Shown in pieces: positions 6,786-15,042 of a DNA stretch of 15,164 nt. The notes beneath the pieces were generated by a model. It made no database searches. It worked only from the letters and a program-made list of their open reading frames with translations, and was not told the DNA's origin. Location: assembly GCA_050699055.1 (NCBI GenBank), contig JBOHCT010000099.1, positions 1-15,164 on the forward strand, in the 5' to 3' direction. The DNA comes from JBOHCT01 sp050699055. GTDB taxonomy: Bacteria; Actinomycetota; Actinomycetes; Streptosporangiales; JBOHCT01. Within the stretch, counting starts at the first letter, position 1. Every line of letters begins with the position of its first letter. The translations under genes and the position numbers were made by a program.

Positions 6786-8558
6786 ATGACCGAGCAGCTG
6801 ACCGGAGCCCAAGCGCTGATGCGCTCCTTGGAGAACCTCGGAGTCGACGCCATCTTCGGGATTCCCGGAGGGGCGATCCTGCCGGCGTACGACCCGCTCC
6901 TCGACTCCGCGAAGGTGCGCCACGTACTGGTCCGCCATGAGCAGGGGGCCGGTCACGCCGCCGAGGGCTACGCGCAGGCCACCGGCCGTGTCGGGGTCTG
7001 CATGGTGACGAGCGGCCCGGGCGCGACGAATCTCGTGACGCCGCTCGCGGACGCCTACATGGACTCGGTACCGATCGTCGCTATCACCGGCCAGGTGGCG
7101 AGGGCCGCGATCGGCACGGACGCCTTCCAGGAGGCGGACACCAGCGGCATCACCATGCCGATCACGAAACACAACTTCCTGGTCCACGACCCCGAGGAGG
7201 TCCCGCGCACGATCGCGCAGGCGTTTCACATCGCCTCGAGCGGCCGCCCGGGGCCTGTGGTCGTTGACCTTCCGAAGGATGTGTTGCAGGCAACCGCTCC
7301 CTTCTCCTGGCCGCAGCCGCTGGACCTGCCCGGATATCACCCTGTGACACGGCCGCACCAGAAGCAGATCCGCGAGGCGGCCCGTCTCATGGTCGAGGCC
7401 AAGCGCCCGGTGTTCTACGTCGGGGGCGGCGTGCTCAAGGGGAGGGCGGCCAAGGAGCTGCGCGTGCTCGCCGATCTCACCGGTATCCCGGTCGTCACGA
7501 CGCTCATGGCCCGCGGTGCCTTCCCCGACAGCCATCCCAGTCACCTCGGTATGCCGGGGATGCACGGCACCGTCGCCGCCGTGACCGCCCTCCAGAAGTC
7601 CGACCTGCTCATCTCGCTGGGCGCGCGGTTCGACGACCGGGTGACCGGCAAGCTGTCGACGTTCGCACCGGACGCGACGGTCATCCACGCGGACATCGAC
7701 CCAGCCGAGATCTCGAAGAACAGGCGAACCGATGTGCCGATCGTGGGCGACTGCCGTGAGGTGATCGTCGACCTCGTCGTCGCGGTCCAGAACGAACAGG
7801 CCGCTGGCCGCGAGGGCGACTACGCCGCTTGGTGGGGCCAGCTACGACGCTGGCGGGAGACGTACCCGCTGGGGTACGAGCAGCCGTCGGACGGCTCACT
7901 GGCGCCGCAGTACGTCATCGAGCGGATCGGCAAGCTCGCCGGGCCGGATGCGGTCTACGTCGCGGGCGTCGGCCAGCACCAGATGTGGGCCGCACAGTTC
8001 ATCGGGTACGAGAAGCCGCACACCTGGCTCAACTCCGGCGGGCTCGGCACGATGGGCTACGCGGTGCCCGCGGCTATGGGGGCACAGGTCGGCCGTCCCG
8101 ACGCCACTGTGTGGACGATCGACGGCGACGGTTGCTTCCAGATGACCAACCAGGAGCTCGCGACGTGTGCGCTCGAGGGGGTGCCGATCAAGGTCGCCGT
8201 CATCAACAACGGCAACCTCGGCATGGTGCGGCAGTGGCAGACGCTCTTCTACAACGAGCGGTACTCCAACACCGACCTGTATGCCGCTGGCCCGGACCCA
8301 CAGGCCCACCCGGGCACCCGGGTCCCGGACTTCGTAAAGCTCGCCGAGGCGATGGGCTGCGTCGGCCTGCGGTGTGAGAAAGCCGAGGACGTCGATGCCA
8401 CGATCGAGAAGGCGAGGACGATCGACGACGCCCCGGTCGTGGTCGACTTCATCGTGCATCACGACGCGATGGTGTGGCCGATGGTGCCCGCGGGGACCGG
8501 CAACGACGACATCCAGATCGCTCGTAACATGGCGCCGACCTGGGAAGATGAGGAGTAG
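6786..8558 (+). CDS. ilvB: Acetolactate synthase, large catalytic subunit
   Basis: Thiamine-diphosphate enzyme that condenses two pyruvates to 2-acetolactate, or pyruvate with 2-ketobutyrate to 2-acetohydroxybutyrate, the first common step of Val/Leu/Ile synthesis. The N-terminal PYR domain carries FGIPGG (24-29) and the cofactor-activating Glu52 in RHEQGAGHAAEGYA. The central FAD-binding region includes GARFDDRVTG. The C-terminal domain holds the TPP/Mg motif GDG (447-449) through INN (473-475). The 590-residue length is normal for the anabolic enzyme. The start is supported by GAGGA at 6773-6777, 8 bases upstream. Expression is expected to depend on the attenuator at 6648-6756. Its last codons (GAG GAG TAG) also supply the ribosome binding site of ilvN. 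Confidence 0.98.
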   Translation: MTEQLTGAQALMRSLENLGVDAIFGIPGGAILPAYDPLLDSAKVRHVLVRHEQGAGHAAEGYAQATGRVGVCMVTSGPGATNLVTPLADAYMDSVPIVAITGQVARAAIGTDAFQEADTSGITMPITKHNFLVHDPEEVPRTIAQAFHIASSGRPGPVVVDLPKDVLQATAPFSWPQPLDLPGYHPVTRPHQKQIREAARLMVEAKRPVFYVGGGVLKGRAAKELRVLADLTGIPVVTTLMARGAFPDSHPSHLGMPGMHGTVAAVTALQKSDLLISLGARFDDRVTGKLSTFAPDATVIHADIDPAEISKNRRTDVPIVGDCREVIVDLVVAVQNEQAAGREGDYAAWWGQLRRWRETYPLGYEQPSDGSLAPQYVIERIGKLAGPDAVYVAGVGQHQMWAAQFIGYEKPHTWLNSGGLGTMGYAVPAAMGAQVGRPDATVWTIDGDGCFQMTNQELATCALEGVPIKVAVINNGNLGMVRQWQTLFYNERYSNTDLYAAGPDPQAHPGTRVPDFVKLAEAMGCVGLRCEKAEDVDATIEKARTIDDAPVVVDFIVHHDAMVWPMVPAGTGNDDIQIARNMAPTWEDEE

Positions 8559-8565
8559 CCCAGCT

Positions 8566-9090
8566 ATGAGCAAACACACGCTGTCCGTTCTCGTCGAGGA
8601 CAAGCCGGGTGTCCTCGCCAGGATCTCAGGGCTGTTCTCGCGGCGCGGCTTCAATATCGACTCGCTCGCGGTCGGCCCCACGGAACACGACGACGTTTCT
8701 CGCATCACGATCGTGGTGAACGTCGAGGAGCTCCCGCTCGAGCAAGTGACCAAGCAGCTCAACAAGCTCATCAACGTCATCAAGATCGTCGAGCTGGACC
8801 CCGAGTCGTCGGTGCAGCGCGAGCTGCTGCTCGTCAAGGTCCGGGCGGACATCGAAAGCCGCTCGCGGGTGCTGGAGACCGTTCAGCTCTTCCGCGCCAA
8901 GGTGGTCGATGTCTCGCCGGACGCCGTGACGGTCGAGGCGACGGGTACGCCCGACAAGCTCGAGGCGCTCATCCGCGTCCTGCAGCCGTTCGGCATCAAG
9001 GAGCTCGTGCAGTCCGGAATGGTGGCGGTCGGACGCGGCCCGCGTTCGATCACGGACCGTACCCTGCGCTCACTCGAGCGCACCGCCTGA
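8566..9090 (+). CDS. ilvN: Acetolactate synthase, small regulatory subunit
   Basis: Regulatory partner of IlvB that activates the catalytic subunit and confers feedback inhibition, typically by valine. An N-terminal ACT domain occupies about residues 4-80 (TLSVLVEDKPGVLARISGLF, then RRGFNIDSLAVG), followed by the C-terminal small-subunit domain with GIKELVQSG near 138-146. At 174 residues it is typical of the actinobacterial short form. The frame is open upstream inside ilvB, but ATG 8566 matches the conserved family start and has AGGAG at 8551-8555, 10 bases away. Only 7 bases separate it from the ilvB stop, so the two are cotranscribed and probably translationally coupled. Confidence 0.97.
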   Translation: MSKHTLSVLVEDKPGVLARISGLFSRRGFNIDSLAVGPTEHDDVSRITIVVNVEELPLEQVTKQLNKLINVIKIVELDPESSVQRELLLVKVRADIESRSRVLETVQLFRAKVVDVSPDAVTVEATGTPDKLEALIRVLQPFGIKELVQSGMVAVGRGPRSITDRTLRSLERTA

Positions 9091-9218
9091 GTCCTCGATG
9101 TGGTGCGAGGCCCCTGAGCGATCCGGCGTCATGGCGCCGTTTCCGCGGACGGGGGCGGCAGTATTCTCGATTCTCGCCTTCAGACCACAGATTCGGATCC
9201 GATAGCAAGGAGTCCTTC
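9091..9218 (+). promoter_or_regulatory. ilvN-ilvC intergenic region with possible secondary promoter
   Basis: This 128-base gap contains two small inverted repeats (CCTCG/CGAGG at 9093-9110; CGGCG/CGCCG at 9124-9139), neither followed by a T-tract. A -10-like hexamer TATTCT lies at 9162-9167 without a recognisable -35. The heptamer ATTCTCG is repeated in tandem at 9163-9176. The ilvC ribosome binding site AAGGAG (9207-9212) is near perfect, with a 6-base spacer. Readthrough from ilvBN plus an internal ilvC promoter is plausible. Confidence 0.35.
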
Positions 9219-10217
<999 letters not shown>

Positions 10218-10231
10218 CGGCGGCGCTGCCC

Positions 10232-10249
10232 GGTACCAAGTCTGGTATC
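10232..10249 (+). terminator. Hairpin downstream of ilvC
   Basis: GGTACCA (10232-10238) pairs with TGGTATC (10243-10249, one G-U) around a 4-base loop, starting 14 bases after the ilvC stop. There is no T-tract. A larger nested inverted repeat follows (ATCGGC at 10264-10269 with GCCGAT at 10294-10299, GGCG with CGCC inside). One or both may end ilvBNC transcription; the first could also be a DNA operator for the next gene. Confidence 0.4.
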
Positions 10250-10303
10250 TGAGCGATGGGGCCATCGGCGGCGCGATCCCTCGGACGCCGCCTGCCGATC
10301 ATG

Positions 10304-10309
10304 TAGCGT
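10304..10309 (+). promoter_or_regulatory. -10 element for a leaderless GH1 transcript
   Basis: TAGCGT fits the TANNNT actinobacterial -10 consensus and ends 6 bases before the ATG at 10316. That is the spacing expected if transcription starts at the start codon. No Shine-Dalgarno precedes the gene and no good -35 is visible. Confidence 0.5.
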
Positions 10310-10315
10310 CGCGCC

Positions 10316-11551
10316 ATGCACCATGATGCGGACTTCCCTCCGGGTTTCATGTTCGGTGCCGCGACCGCCGCCCACCAGGTGGAGGGGGGTAACGTCGGCA
10401 GCGACTGGTGGGAGTGGGAGCACCGCGAGGGGACGCCCGCGAAAGAGCCGTCGGGTGATGCCATCGACCACTATCACCGTTATCCGGAGGACTTCGCCCT
10501 GCTCGCGGGGCTCGGGCACAACGCGCATCGGCTTTCGATCGAGTGGGCGCGCATCGAGCCCGCACCGGGAGAGTGGAGCCAGGCCGCGCTCGACCATTAC
10601 GCGCGCGTCCTCACCTCGCTCGCCGAACACGGCTTGACCGCTCTTGCCACCCTCCAGCACTTCACGCTGCCCCGCTGGTTCGCGGAGCGTGGTGGCTGGC
10701 TCGCCGAGGACGCGGCCGACCGCTTCGGCGCATACGTCGCGAAGGTGGCGGAGACCCTCGGTGATCTCATGCCGTATGCGTGCACGATCAACGAGCCGCA
10801 GATCGCGGCCGTGTCCGGCTACCTCACCGGTGCCTTCCCGCCCGGGCACACCGACCTCGACGAGTGGCAGCGGGTGACCCACACACTCATCCACGCGCAT
10901 CGGGTCGGCGTCGAGGCGCTCCGCACGGGACCTTCCCGTCCCCGGGCGGGAATCTGCCTGCAGCTACCGGCCTTCGAGCCCGCCCGTCCCGACGACTCCG
11001 GCTGTGCCGCCGCCTGCGAGTTCGTCCGCGCCTGGATGCAGGACGTCTACGTCGACGCGCTCCGCGAGCGGCCCGAGGCGGCGGGCGACTTCGTCGGCGT
11101 GCAGTACTACACGCGTGAGCTCATCGATCCTTCGGTGCCCGATGGACGGGTACCTGTCCCGGACGGCGAGCCGGTTACCCAGATGGGGTGGGGCTGGCAC
11201 CCGGACGGCCTGCGGCTCGCCCTGCACACCGCGGCACGCGCCGGGCTGCCGCTCATCGTGACGGAGAACGGCATCGCGACCCCCGACGATACGGAGCGCA
11301 CCGCGTTCCTCGACGTCCATCTGCGCGCCACCCGCCGTGCGATGGACGAAGGCTGTGACGTCCGCGGATACGTGCACTGGTCGGCCTTCGACAACTTCGA
11401 GTGGAACGAGGGCTACGCCCCCACGTTCGGGCTCGTCGGTATCGACTACACCAATCGTCTGCACCGTGTGATCCGGTCGAGTGCAGAGGCTTTCTGCGCG
11501 GTCGCGCGCACCGGCCGGATCGCCGCCCTGAGTCCGTGGCTCGGCCGGTGA
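10316..11551 (+). CDS. Glycoside hydrolase family 1 beta-glycosidase
   Basis: Retaining beta-glucosidase/galactosidase-type enzyme acting on short beta-linked sugars or aryl glycosides. Family features appear in order: the sugar-contacting QVEGG at residues 21-25, QHFTLP in the strand-3 region, acid/base Glu160 in TINEP, nucleophile Glu317 in VTENG, and DNFEWNEGY with PTFGL near the C-terminus. It has 411 residues, shorter than the usual 440-480, and reads HFTLP where many members have HWDLP, so it belongs to a divergent subgroup. No signal peptide is present, implying cytoplasmic hydrolysis of imported sugars. It interrupts the amino acid genes between ilvC and serA and has no obvious pathway link to them. 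Specificity cannot be fixed from sequence alone. Confidence 0.93.
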   Translation: MHHDADFPPGFMFGAATAAHQVEGGNVGSDWWEWEHREGTPAKEPSGDAIDHYHRYPEDFALLAGLGHNAHRLSIEWARIEPAPGEWSQAALDHYARVLTSLAEHGLTALATLQHFTLPRWFAERGGWLAEDAADRFGAYVAKVAETLGDLMPYACTINEPQIAAVSGYLTGAFPPGHTDLDEWQRVTHTLIHAHRVGVEALRTGPSRPRAGICLQLPAFEPARPDDSGCAAACEFVRAWMQDVYVDALRERPEAAGDFVGVQYYTRELIDPSVPDGRVPVPDGEPVTQMGWGWHPDGLRLALHTAARAGLPLIVTENGIATPDDTERTAFLDVHLRATRRAMDEGCDVRGYVHWSAFDNFEWNEGYAPTFGLVGIDYTNRLHRVIRSSAEAFCAVARTGRIAALSPWLGR

Positions 11552-11560
11552 CCAGGAATC

Positions 11561-11591
11561 GTGAACATGTTCACAAGCTGCTCGATAGACT
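11561..11591 (+). promoter_or_regulatory. serA promoter with overlapping palindromic operator
   Basis: GTGAACATGTTCAC (11561-11574) is a perfect 14-base palindrome. Within it TGAACA (11562-11567) can serve as a -35, 18 bases before TAGACT (11586-11591), a good TANNNT -10. Transcription would begin near 11598-11600, giving a 5' UTR of about 22 bases with AAGGGG (11611-11616) as ribosome binding site. A dimeric repressor bound to the palindrome would block RNA polymerase. The regulator is not identifiable from the site. Confidence 0.6.
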
Positions 11592-11621
11592 GTGCGACCA
11601 GTCGGGTAAGAAGGGGTCTCT

Positions 11622-13214
11622 GTGGACAACAAGCCGGTCGTCCTCGTCGCTGAAGAGATCTCCCCATCCGGCCGCGCGGTGCTCGAGCATGACTTCGAGG
11701 TGCGGGCGACGGACGGCGCCGATCGCGCGCGGTTGCTCGCGGCGCTGCCCGATGCCGAAGCCCTGATCGTGCGCAGCGCCACCAGGGTCGACTCGGAGGT
11801 GTTCGAGACCGGGCGCCACCTGCGGGTGGTGGCCCGTGCCGGTGTCGGGCTCGACAACGTCGACGTCGGGGCCGCGACCAAGGCCGGCGTCATGGTCGTC
11901 AACGCCCCGCAATCCAACATCGTGAGCGCGGCGGAGCACACCGTAGGCCTGCTCCTCGCCTGCCTGCGCAACATCCCGCGGGCGGACGCCGCGCTCAGGG
12001 GTGGGGAGTGGAAGCGCTCCGCGCATACCGGCGTCGAGCTTGCCGGCAAGGTCGTCGGCATCGTGGGCTTGGGCCGTGTCGGCGCCCTGGTGGCCGAGCG
12101 GCTGTCCGGTTTCGGTGTGCGGCTGATCGCCTACGACCCGTACATCCCGGCCTCCCGGGCGGCCCACATGGGCGTACGGCTGGTCGGGCTCGAGGAGCTG
12201 CTGCGCCACAGCGACGTCGTCACCGTTCACATGCCCAAGTCCGCCGAGACGGTCGGGTTCATCGGCGAGCGCGAGCTCAGGCTGGCCAAGCCGACCGCCT
12301 ACCTCGTCAACGCCTCGCGCGGCGGCATCGTCGACGAGCACGCGCTGGCGGTCGCGCTGAAGGAGGGGCGGCTGGCGGGGGCGGCGCTCGACGTATTCGC
12401 CGACGAGCCGTGCACCGACAGTCCACTCTTCGAGTTCGACAACGTCGTGGAGACCCCCCACCTCGGCGCGAGCACCAGGGAGGCGCAGGAGAAGGCGGGC
12501 CTCGCAGCGGCCCGCTCGGTGCGGCTCGCCCTGGCCGGGGAGTTCGTCCCCGACGCCGTCAACGTGCAGGGCGGCGCGGTTGCTGAGGACGTCCGGCCGT
12601 ACCTGCCGCTCGCGGAGACGCTCGGTCAGGTGTTCACGGCTCTCGCCGGGAGCGTCGCCGCCAGGTTGGACGTCGAGGTGCGCGGCGAGATCGTCGCCCA
12701 CGACGTCGCCGTCCTCGAGCTGGGCGTCCTCAAGGGCCTGTTCGCCGGTGTCGTCGAGGAGGCGGTGACGTACGTCAACGCCCCCCTGCTCGCGAAGGAA
12801 CGGACAGTCGAGGTCAATCTCGTGACGAGCGAGGAGAGCCAGGACTTCCGCAACCTGCTCGTCGTCCGCGGCATCCTGCCCGAGGGGACCGTCGTGTCGG
12901 TCTCCGGCACGATCGGCGGGCCGCGGCACGTCGGGAAGATCGTCGACATCGACGGCTTCGACGTCGACGTGCTGCCGACCGCGCACATGGCGTTCTTCAC
13001 CTACTACGACCGCCCCGGCGTCGTCGGGGTGGTCGGCCGGATTCTCGGCGACGAGGGGATCAACATCGCGGGCATGCAGGTCAGTCGGGGCGAGCGGGGC
13101 GGCGAGGCGCTGGTCGCCTTGACCGTGGACTCGACCATCCCCCCTGGTGTGCTCGACACCATCGTCCGCGAGATCGGCGCCTTCAGCGGCCGTACGGTCG
13201 ACCTGGTGGAGTAG
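11622..13214 (+). CDS. serA: D-3-phosphoglycerate dehydrogenase
   Basis: Oxidises 3-phosphoglycerate to 3-phosphohydroxypyruvate with NAD, the committed step of serine synthesis. The long 530-residue form is like that of Mycobacterium tuberculosis. The catalytic and nucleotide domains have GLGRVG at 149-154 and the triad Arg233 (NASRGG), Glu262 (ADEPCTDSPLF) and His280 (TPHLGAS). An intervening allosteric-substrate-binding domain spans about 318-453. A C-terminal ACT domain (about 455-530, DRPGVVGVVGRILGDEGINI) would bind serine for feedback inhibition. GTG 11622 is chosen because AAGGGG lies 5 bases upstream and the protein then starts like known SerA. The upstream palindrome suggests transcriptional repression. 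Its place among ilv/leu genes matches, from memory, the Streptomyces order. Confidence 0.97.
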   Translation: MDNKPVVLVAEEISPSGRAVLEHDFEVRATDGADRARLLAALPDAEALIVRSATRVDSEVFETGRHLRVVARAGVGLDNVDVGAATKAGVMVVNAPQSNIVSAAEHTVGLLLACLRNIPRADAALRGGEWKRSAHTGVELAGKVVGIVGLGRVGALVAERLSGFGVRLIAYDPYIPASRAAHMGVRLVGLEELLRHSDVVTVHMPKSAETVGFIGERELRLAKPTAYLVNASRGGIVDEHALAVALKEGRLAGAALDVFADEPCTDSPLFEFDNVVETPHLGASTREAQEKAGLAAARSVRLALAGEFVPDAVNVQGGAVAEDVRPYLPLAETLGQVFTALAGSVAARLDVEVRGEIVAHDVAVLELGVLKGLFAGVVEEAVTYVNAPLLAKERTVEVNLVTSEESQDFRNLLVVRGILPEGTVVSVSGTIGGPRHVGKIVDIDGFDVDVLPTAHMAFFTYYDRPGVVGVVGRILGDEGINIAGMQVSRGERGGEALVALTVDSTIPPGVLDTIVREIGAFSGRTVDLVE

Positions 13215-13231
13215 GCTGTCCAGAAAGTGTG

Positions 13232-13248
13232 GTCTCATATGGTGAGAC
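13232..13248 (+). promoter_or_regulatory. Operator-like inverted repeat upstream of leuA
   Basis: GTCTCA (13232-13237) and TGAGAC (13243-13248) form a perfect 6-base inverted repeat around a 5-base spacer, 18 bases after the serA stop and about 55-60 bases upstream of the predicted leuA transcription start. Spacing and symmetry suit a dimeric regulator; the IclR-type leucine regulators of actinobacteria (LtbR/NdgR) are obvious candidates, but I cannot confirm their consensus here. Confidence 0.45.
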
Positions 13249-13263
13249 ACTCCGCCGTTCCGC

Positions 13264-13293
13264 GAGACAGGCGGGCCGTTGGTCGAGTAACCT
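13264..13293 (+). promoter_or_regulatory. Putative leuA promoter
   Basis: TAACCT (13288-13293) fits the TANNNT -10 consensus. GAGACA (13264-13269), 18 bases upstream, matches four of six -35 positions. Transcription would start near 13300-13304, at or just before the ATG of the leader peptide. Confidence 0.45.
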
Positions 13294-13303
13294 CACATGC
13301 ATC

Positions 13304-13345
13304 ATGCGCCAGTTCCTGATCCTTACCTGCCGCGGCGGGGCCTGA
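13304..13345 (+). CDS. Putative leuA leader peptide
   Basis: A 13-codon ORF, ATG to TGA, reads MRQFLILTCRGGA. It has Leu-Ile-Leu (CTG ATC CTT, 13316-13324) directly before Cys-Arg-Gly-Gly codons that form the 5' arm of the strong hairpin at 13330-13370. The stop codon lies in the top of that hairpin. No Shine-Dalgarno is present; the predicted start of transcription is within a few bases of the ATG, as for the ilvB leader. Position (80 bases before leuA), codon content and hairpin overlap support a ribosome-sensing leader. With only three branched-chain codons, chance cannot be excluded. Confidence 0.6.
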   Translation: MRQFLILTCRGGA

Positions 13346-13370
13346 CTCACAGGCCGGCTCCCCGCCGCGG
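13330..13370 (+). terminator. Strong hairpin of the leuA leader (attenuator candidate)
   Basis: CCGCGGCGGGG (13330-13340) and CCCCGCCGCGG (13360-13370) are perfect 11-base complements. An inner repeat, GGCCTG (13339-13344) and CAGGCC (13350-13355), shares two bases with the outer stem. No T-tract follows, so it would be a T-less actinobacterial terminator, a pause, or a translation-coupled switch. A second, weaker hairpin (CTGGCCG/CGG-CA-CCAG, 13380-13401) ends 5 bases before the leuA AAGGA. Confidence 0.6.
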
Positions 13371-13424
13371 AGTGGCGCGCTGGCCGTTCGATCGGCACCA
13401 GGCAGTAAGGATCAGTGAGAACCA

Positions 13425-14990
13425 GTGACGCAGGAGCATTATCCCGATAACCACGTCATCGTCTTCGACACGACCCTGCGCGACGGCGAACAAGCGCCGG
13501 GTATCGCGCTGTCCGTCAGCGAGAAGGTCGAGATCGCTCAGCAGTTGGGGAGGCTGGGCGTCGACGTCATCGAGGCGGGGTTCCCGGCCGCGAGCGTGGG
13601 CGACTTCGACGGCGTCCAAGCCATCGCGGGGACCGTCAAGGGCGCGAGCATCGCGGCGCTGTGCCGCACCCGAGAGCAGGACGTCGACCGCGCGTGGGAG
13701 GCGATCAAGGGCGCGGAGCGCCCGCGCATCCACGCCTTCATCTCGACCTCCCCCGTGCACCGGGAGAAGAAGCTGCGGATGAGCACCGACCAGGTGCTCG
13801 CCGAGACCGCGCGGGCGGTGGCGCAGGCGCGCTCCCTGTGCGACGACGTGGAGTTCTCCGCCGAGGACGCCACCCGCACCGAGGTCGACTTCCTCGTCGA
13901 CGTCTTCGCCGCCGCCGCCGAGAGCGGCGTGACCACGATCAACGTACCGGACACGGTGGGCTTCGCGATGCCGCGGGAGTTCGTCGAGATCATCGACGAG
14001 GTACGGCGACGGGTACCCCGTGCGGACGCCATCACCTGGTCGGTGCACTGCCACGACGACCTCGGCCTGGCCACGGCGAACTCGCTGGCCGCGATCCGGG
14101 CGGGGGTGCGCCAGGTAGAGGTGTGCGTCAACGGCGTCGGCGAGCGCGGTGGCAACACCGCGCTCGAGGAGATCGTCATGGCGCTGCGCACCCACCAGCC
14201 GACACTCGGCCTGACGACCGGGGTGGAGACCCGCGAGATCATGCGTACGTCCCGGCTGGTGTCCATGCTGTCCGGGTACGCCGTCCAGCCCAACAAGGCC
14301 GTGATCGGCGTCAACGCCTTCAGCCACGAGAGCGGCATCCATCAGCACGGCGTCCTCGCCGAGCGGACCACGTACGAGATCATGAACCCCGAGGACATCG
14401 GCCTCGCCGGCAACCGCATCGTGCTCGGCAAGCACTCCGGCCGCCACGCGTTCGTCAACGCTCTCGAGGCCCTCGGCATCCAGCTCGACCGGCCCGCGGT
14501 CGACCGCGCGTTCGTCCGGTTCAAGGAGCTGGCAGACCGCAAGGTGACCTTCACCGACGACGACCTCGCCGCACTGGTCACCGAGGAGAGCGCCGAAGAG
14601 CGCGGGGTCGAGGGGGGCGTGTGGGCCTTCGACGGGCTGCACGTCTCGAACGGCACCAGCGAGGAGCCCCAGGCCCGCGTACGCCTCTCGAGGGGTGACG
14701 GGGTCGGCGAGGCGGAGGCCGGCGGGGACGGGATGGTCGACGCCGCCTGCAACGCGGTCGCCAAGGCGGCGGGCGCGGACGCGGTTCTCGAAAGCTTTCA
14801 GGTAGCCGCGGTAACCCCGGGCACCGACGCGGTCGGTGACGTGAGCGTGCAGGTACGCGTCGCGGACCAGCGGGTCAACGCTCGCGGCGTCTCGACGGAC
14901 GTCGTCGAGGCGAGCGCCCGCGCGTTCCTCCACGCGATCAACAAGATCGCCGGTGGTACCGCAGTGACGCCGCGTACCGACAAGCCGTAG
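13425..14990 (+). CDS. leuA: 2-Isopropylmalate synthase
   Basis: Condenses acetyl-CoA with 2-ketoisovalerate to 2-isopropylmalate, the first committed step of leucine synthesis. The HMGL-like TIM barrel has FDTTLRDGEQ with Arg19 and metal ligand Asp20, the metal motif HCH at 208-210, and GVGERGGN ending at Asn244. A linker (about 285-370) and a C-terminal LeuA allosteric domain (about 375-510) follow, consistent with leucine feedback. At 521 residues it is the E. coli-like type 1 LeuA, not the longer form common in Mycobacterium and Streptomyces. Residue 308 is His in ESGIHQHGVL, where Asp is usual. The GTG start has AAGGA at 13407-13411, a rather long 13-base spacer. Citramalate or homocitrate synthase are less likely given the LeuA-like motifs around residues 105-150. 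Confidence 0.93.
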   Translation: MTQEHYPDNHVIVFDTTLRDGEQAPGIALSVSEKVEIAQQLGRLGVDVIEAGFPAASVGDFDGVQAIAGTVKGASIAALCRTREQDVDRAWEAIKGAERPRIHAFISTSPVHREKKLRMSTDQVLAETARAVAQARSLCDDVEFSAEDATRTEVDFLVDVFAAAAESGVTTINVPDTVGFAMPREFVEIIDEVRRRVPRADAITWSVHCHDDLGLATANSLAAIRAGVRQVEVCVNGVGERGGNTALEEIVMALRTHQPTLGLTTGVETREIMRTSRLVSMLSGYAVQPNKAVIGVNAFSHESGIHQHGVLAERTTYEIMNPEDIGLAGNRIVLGKHSGRHAFVNALEALGIQLDRPAVDRAFVRFKELADRKVTFTDDDLAALVTEESAEERGVEGGVWAFDGLHVSNGTSEEPQARVRLSRGDGVGEAEAGGDGMVDAACNAVAKAAGADAVLESFQVAAVTPGTDAVGDVSVQVRVADQRVNARGVSTDVVEASARAFLHAINKIAGGTAVTPRTDKP

Positions 14991-15042
14991 GCGAGGTCGG
15001 CGGGCGTCTCCGCAGTCGAGTTGATCTGGGGGAGGTTTCAGT

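Noticed and set aside
5280..7688. 802-codon ORF on the - strand
   Set aside because: It runs antisense across the GGDEF-EAL gene, the ilvB leader and half of ilvB, has low-complexity Arg/Gly/Asp composition and no recognisable motif. It reflects third-position GC bias.
9098..9205. 35-codon ORF in the ilvN-ilvC gap containing Ile/Leu/Val codons
   Set aside because: No ribosome binding site, scattered branched-chain codons and no hairpin coupling; likely chance.
11563..11572. LexA/SOS-box reading of the serA palindrome
   Set aside because: Gram-positive SOS boxes need GAAC-N4-GTTC; here the spacer is only 2 bases.
11571..13250. 559-codon ORF on the - strand opposite serA
   Set aside because: Shadow of serA with Asp/Arg/His-rich low-complexity translation.
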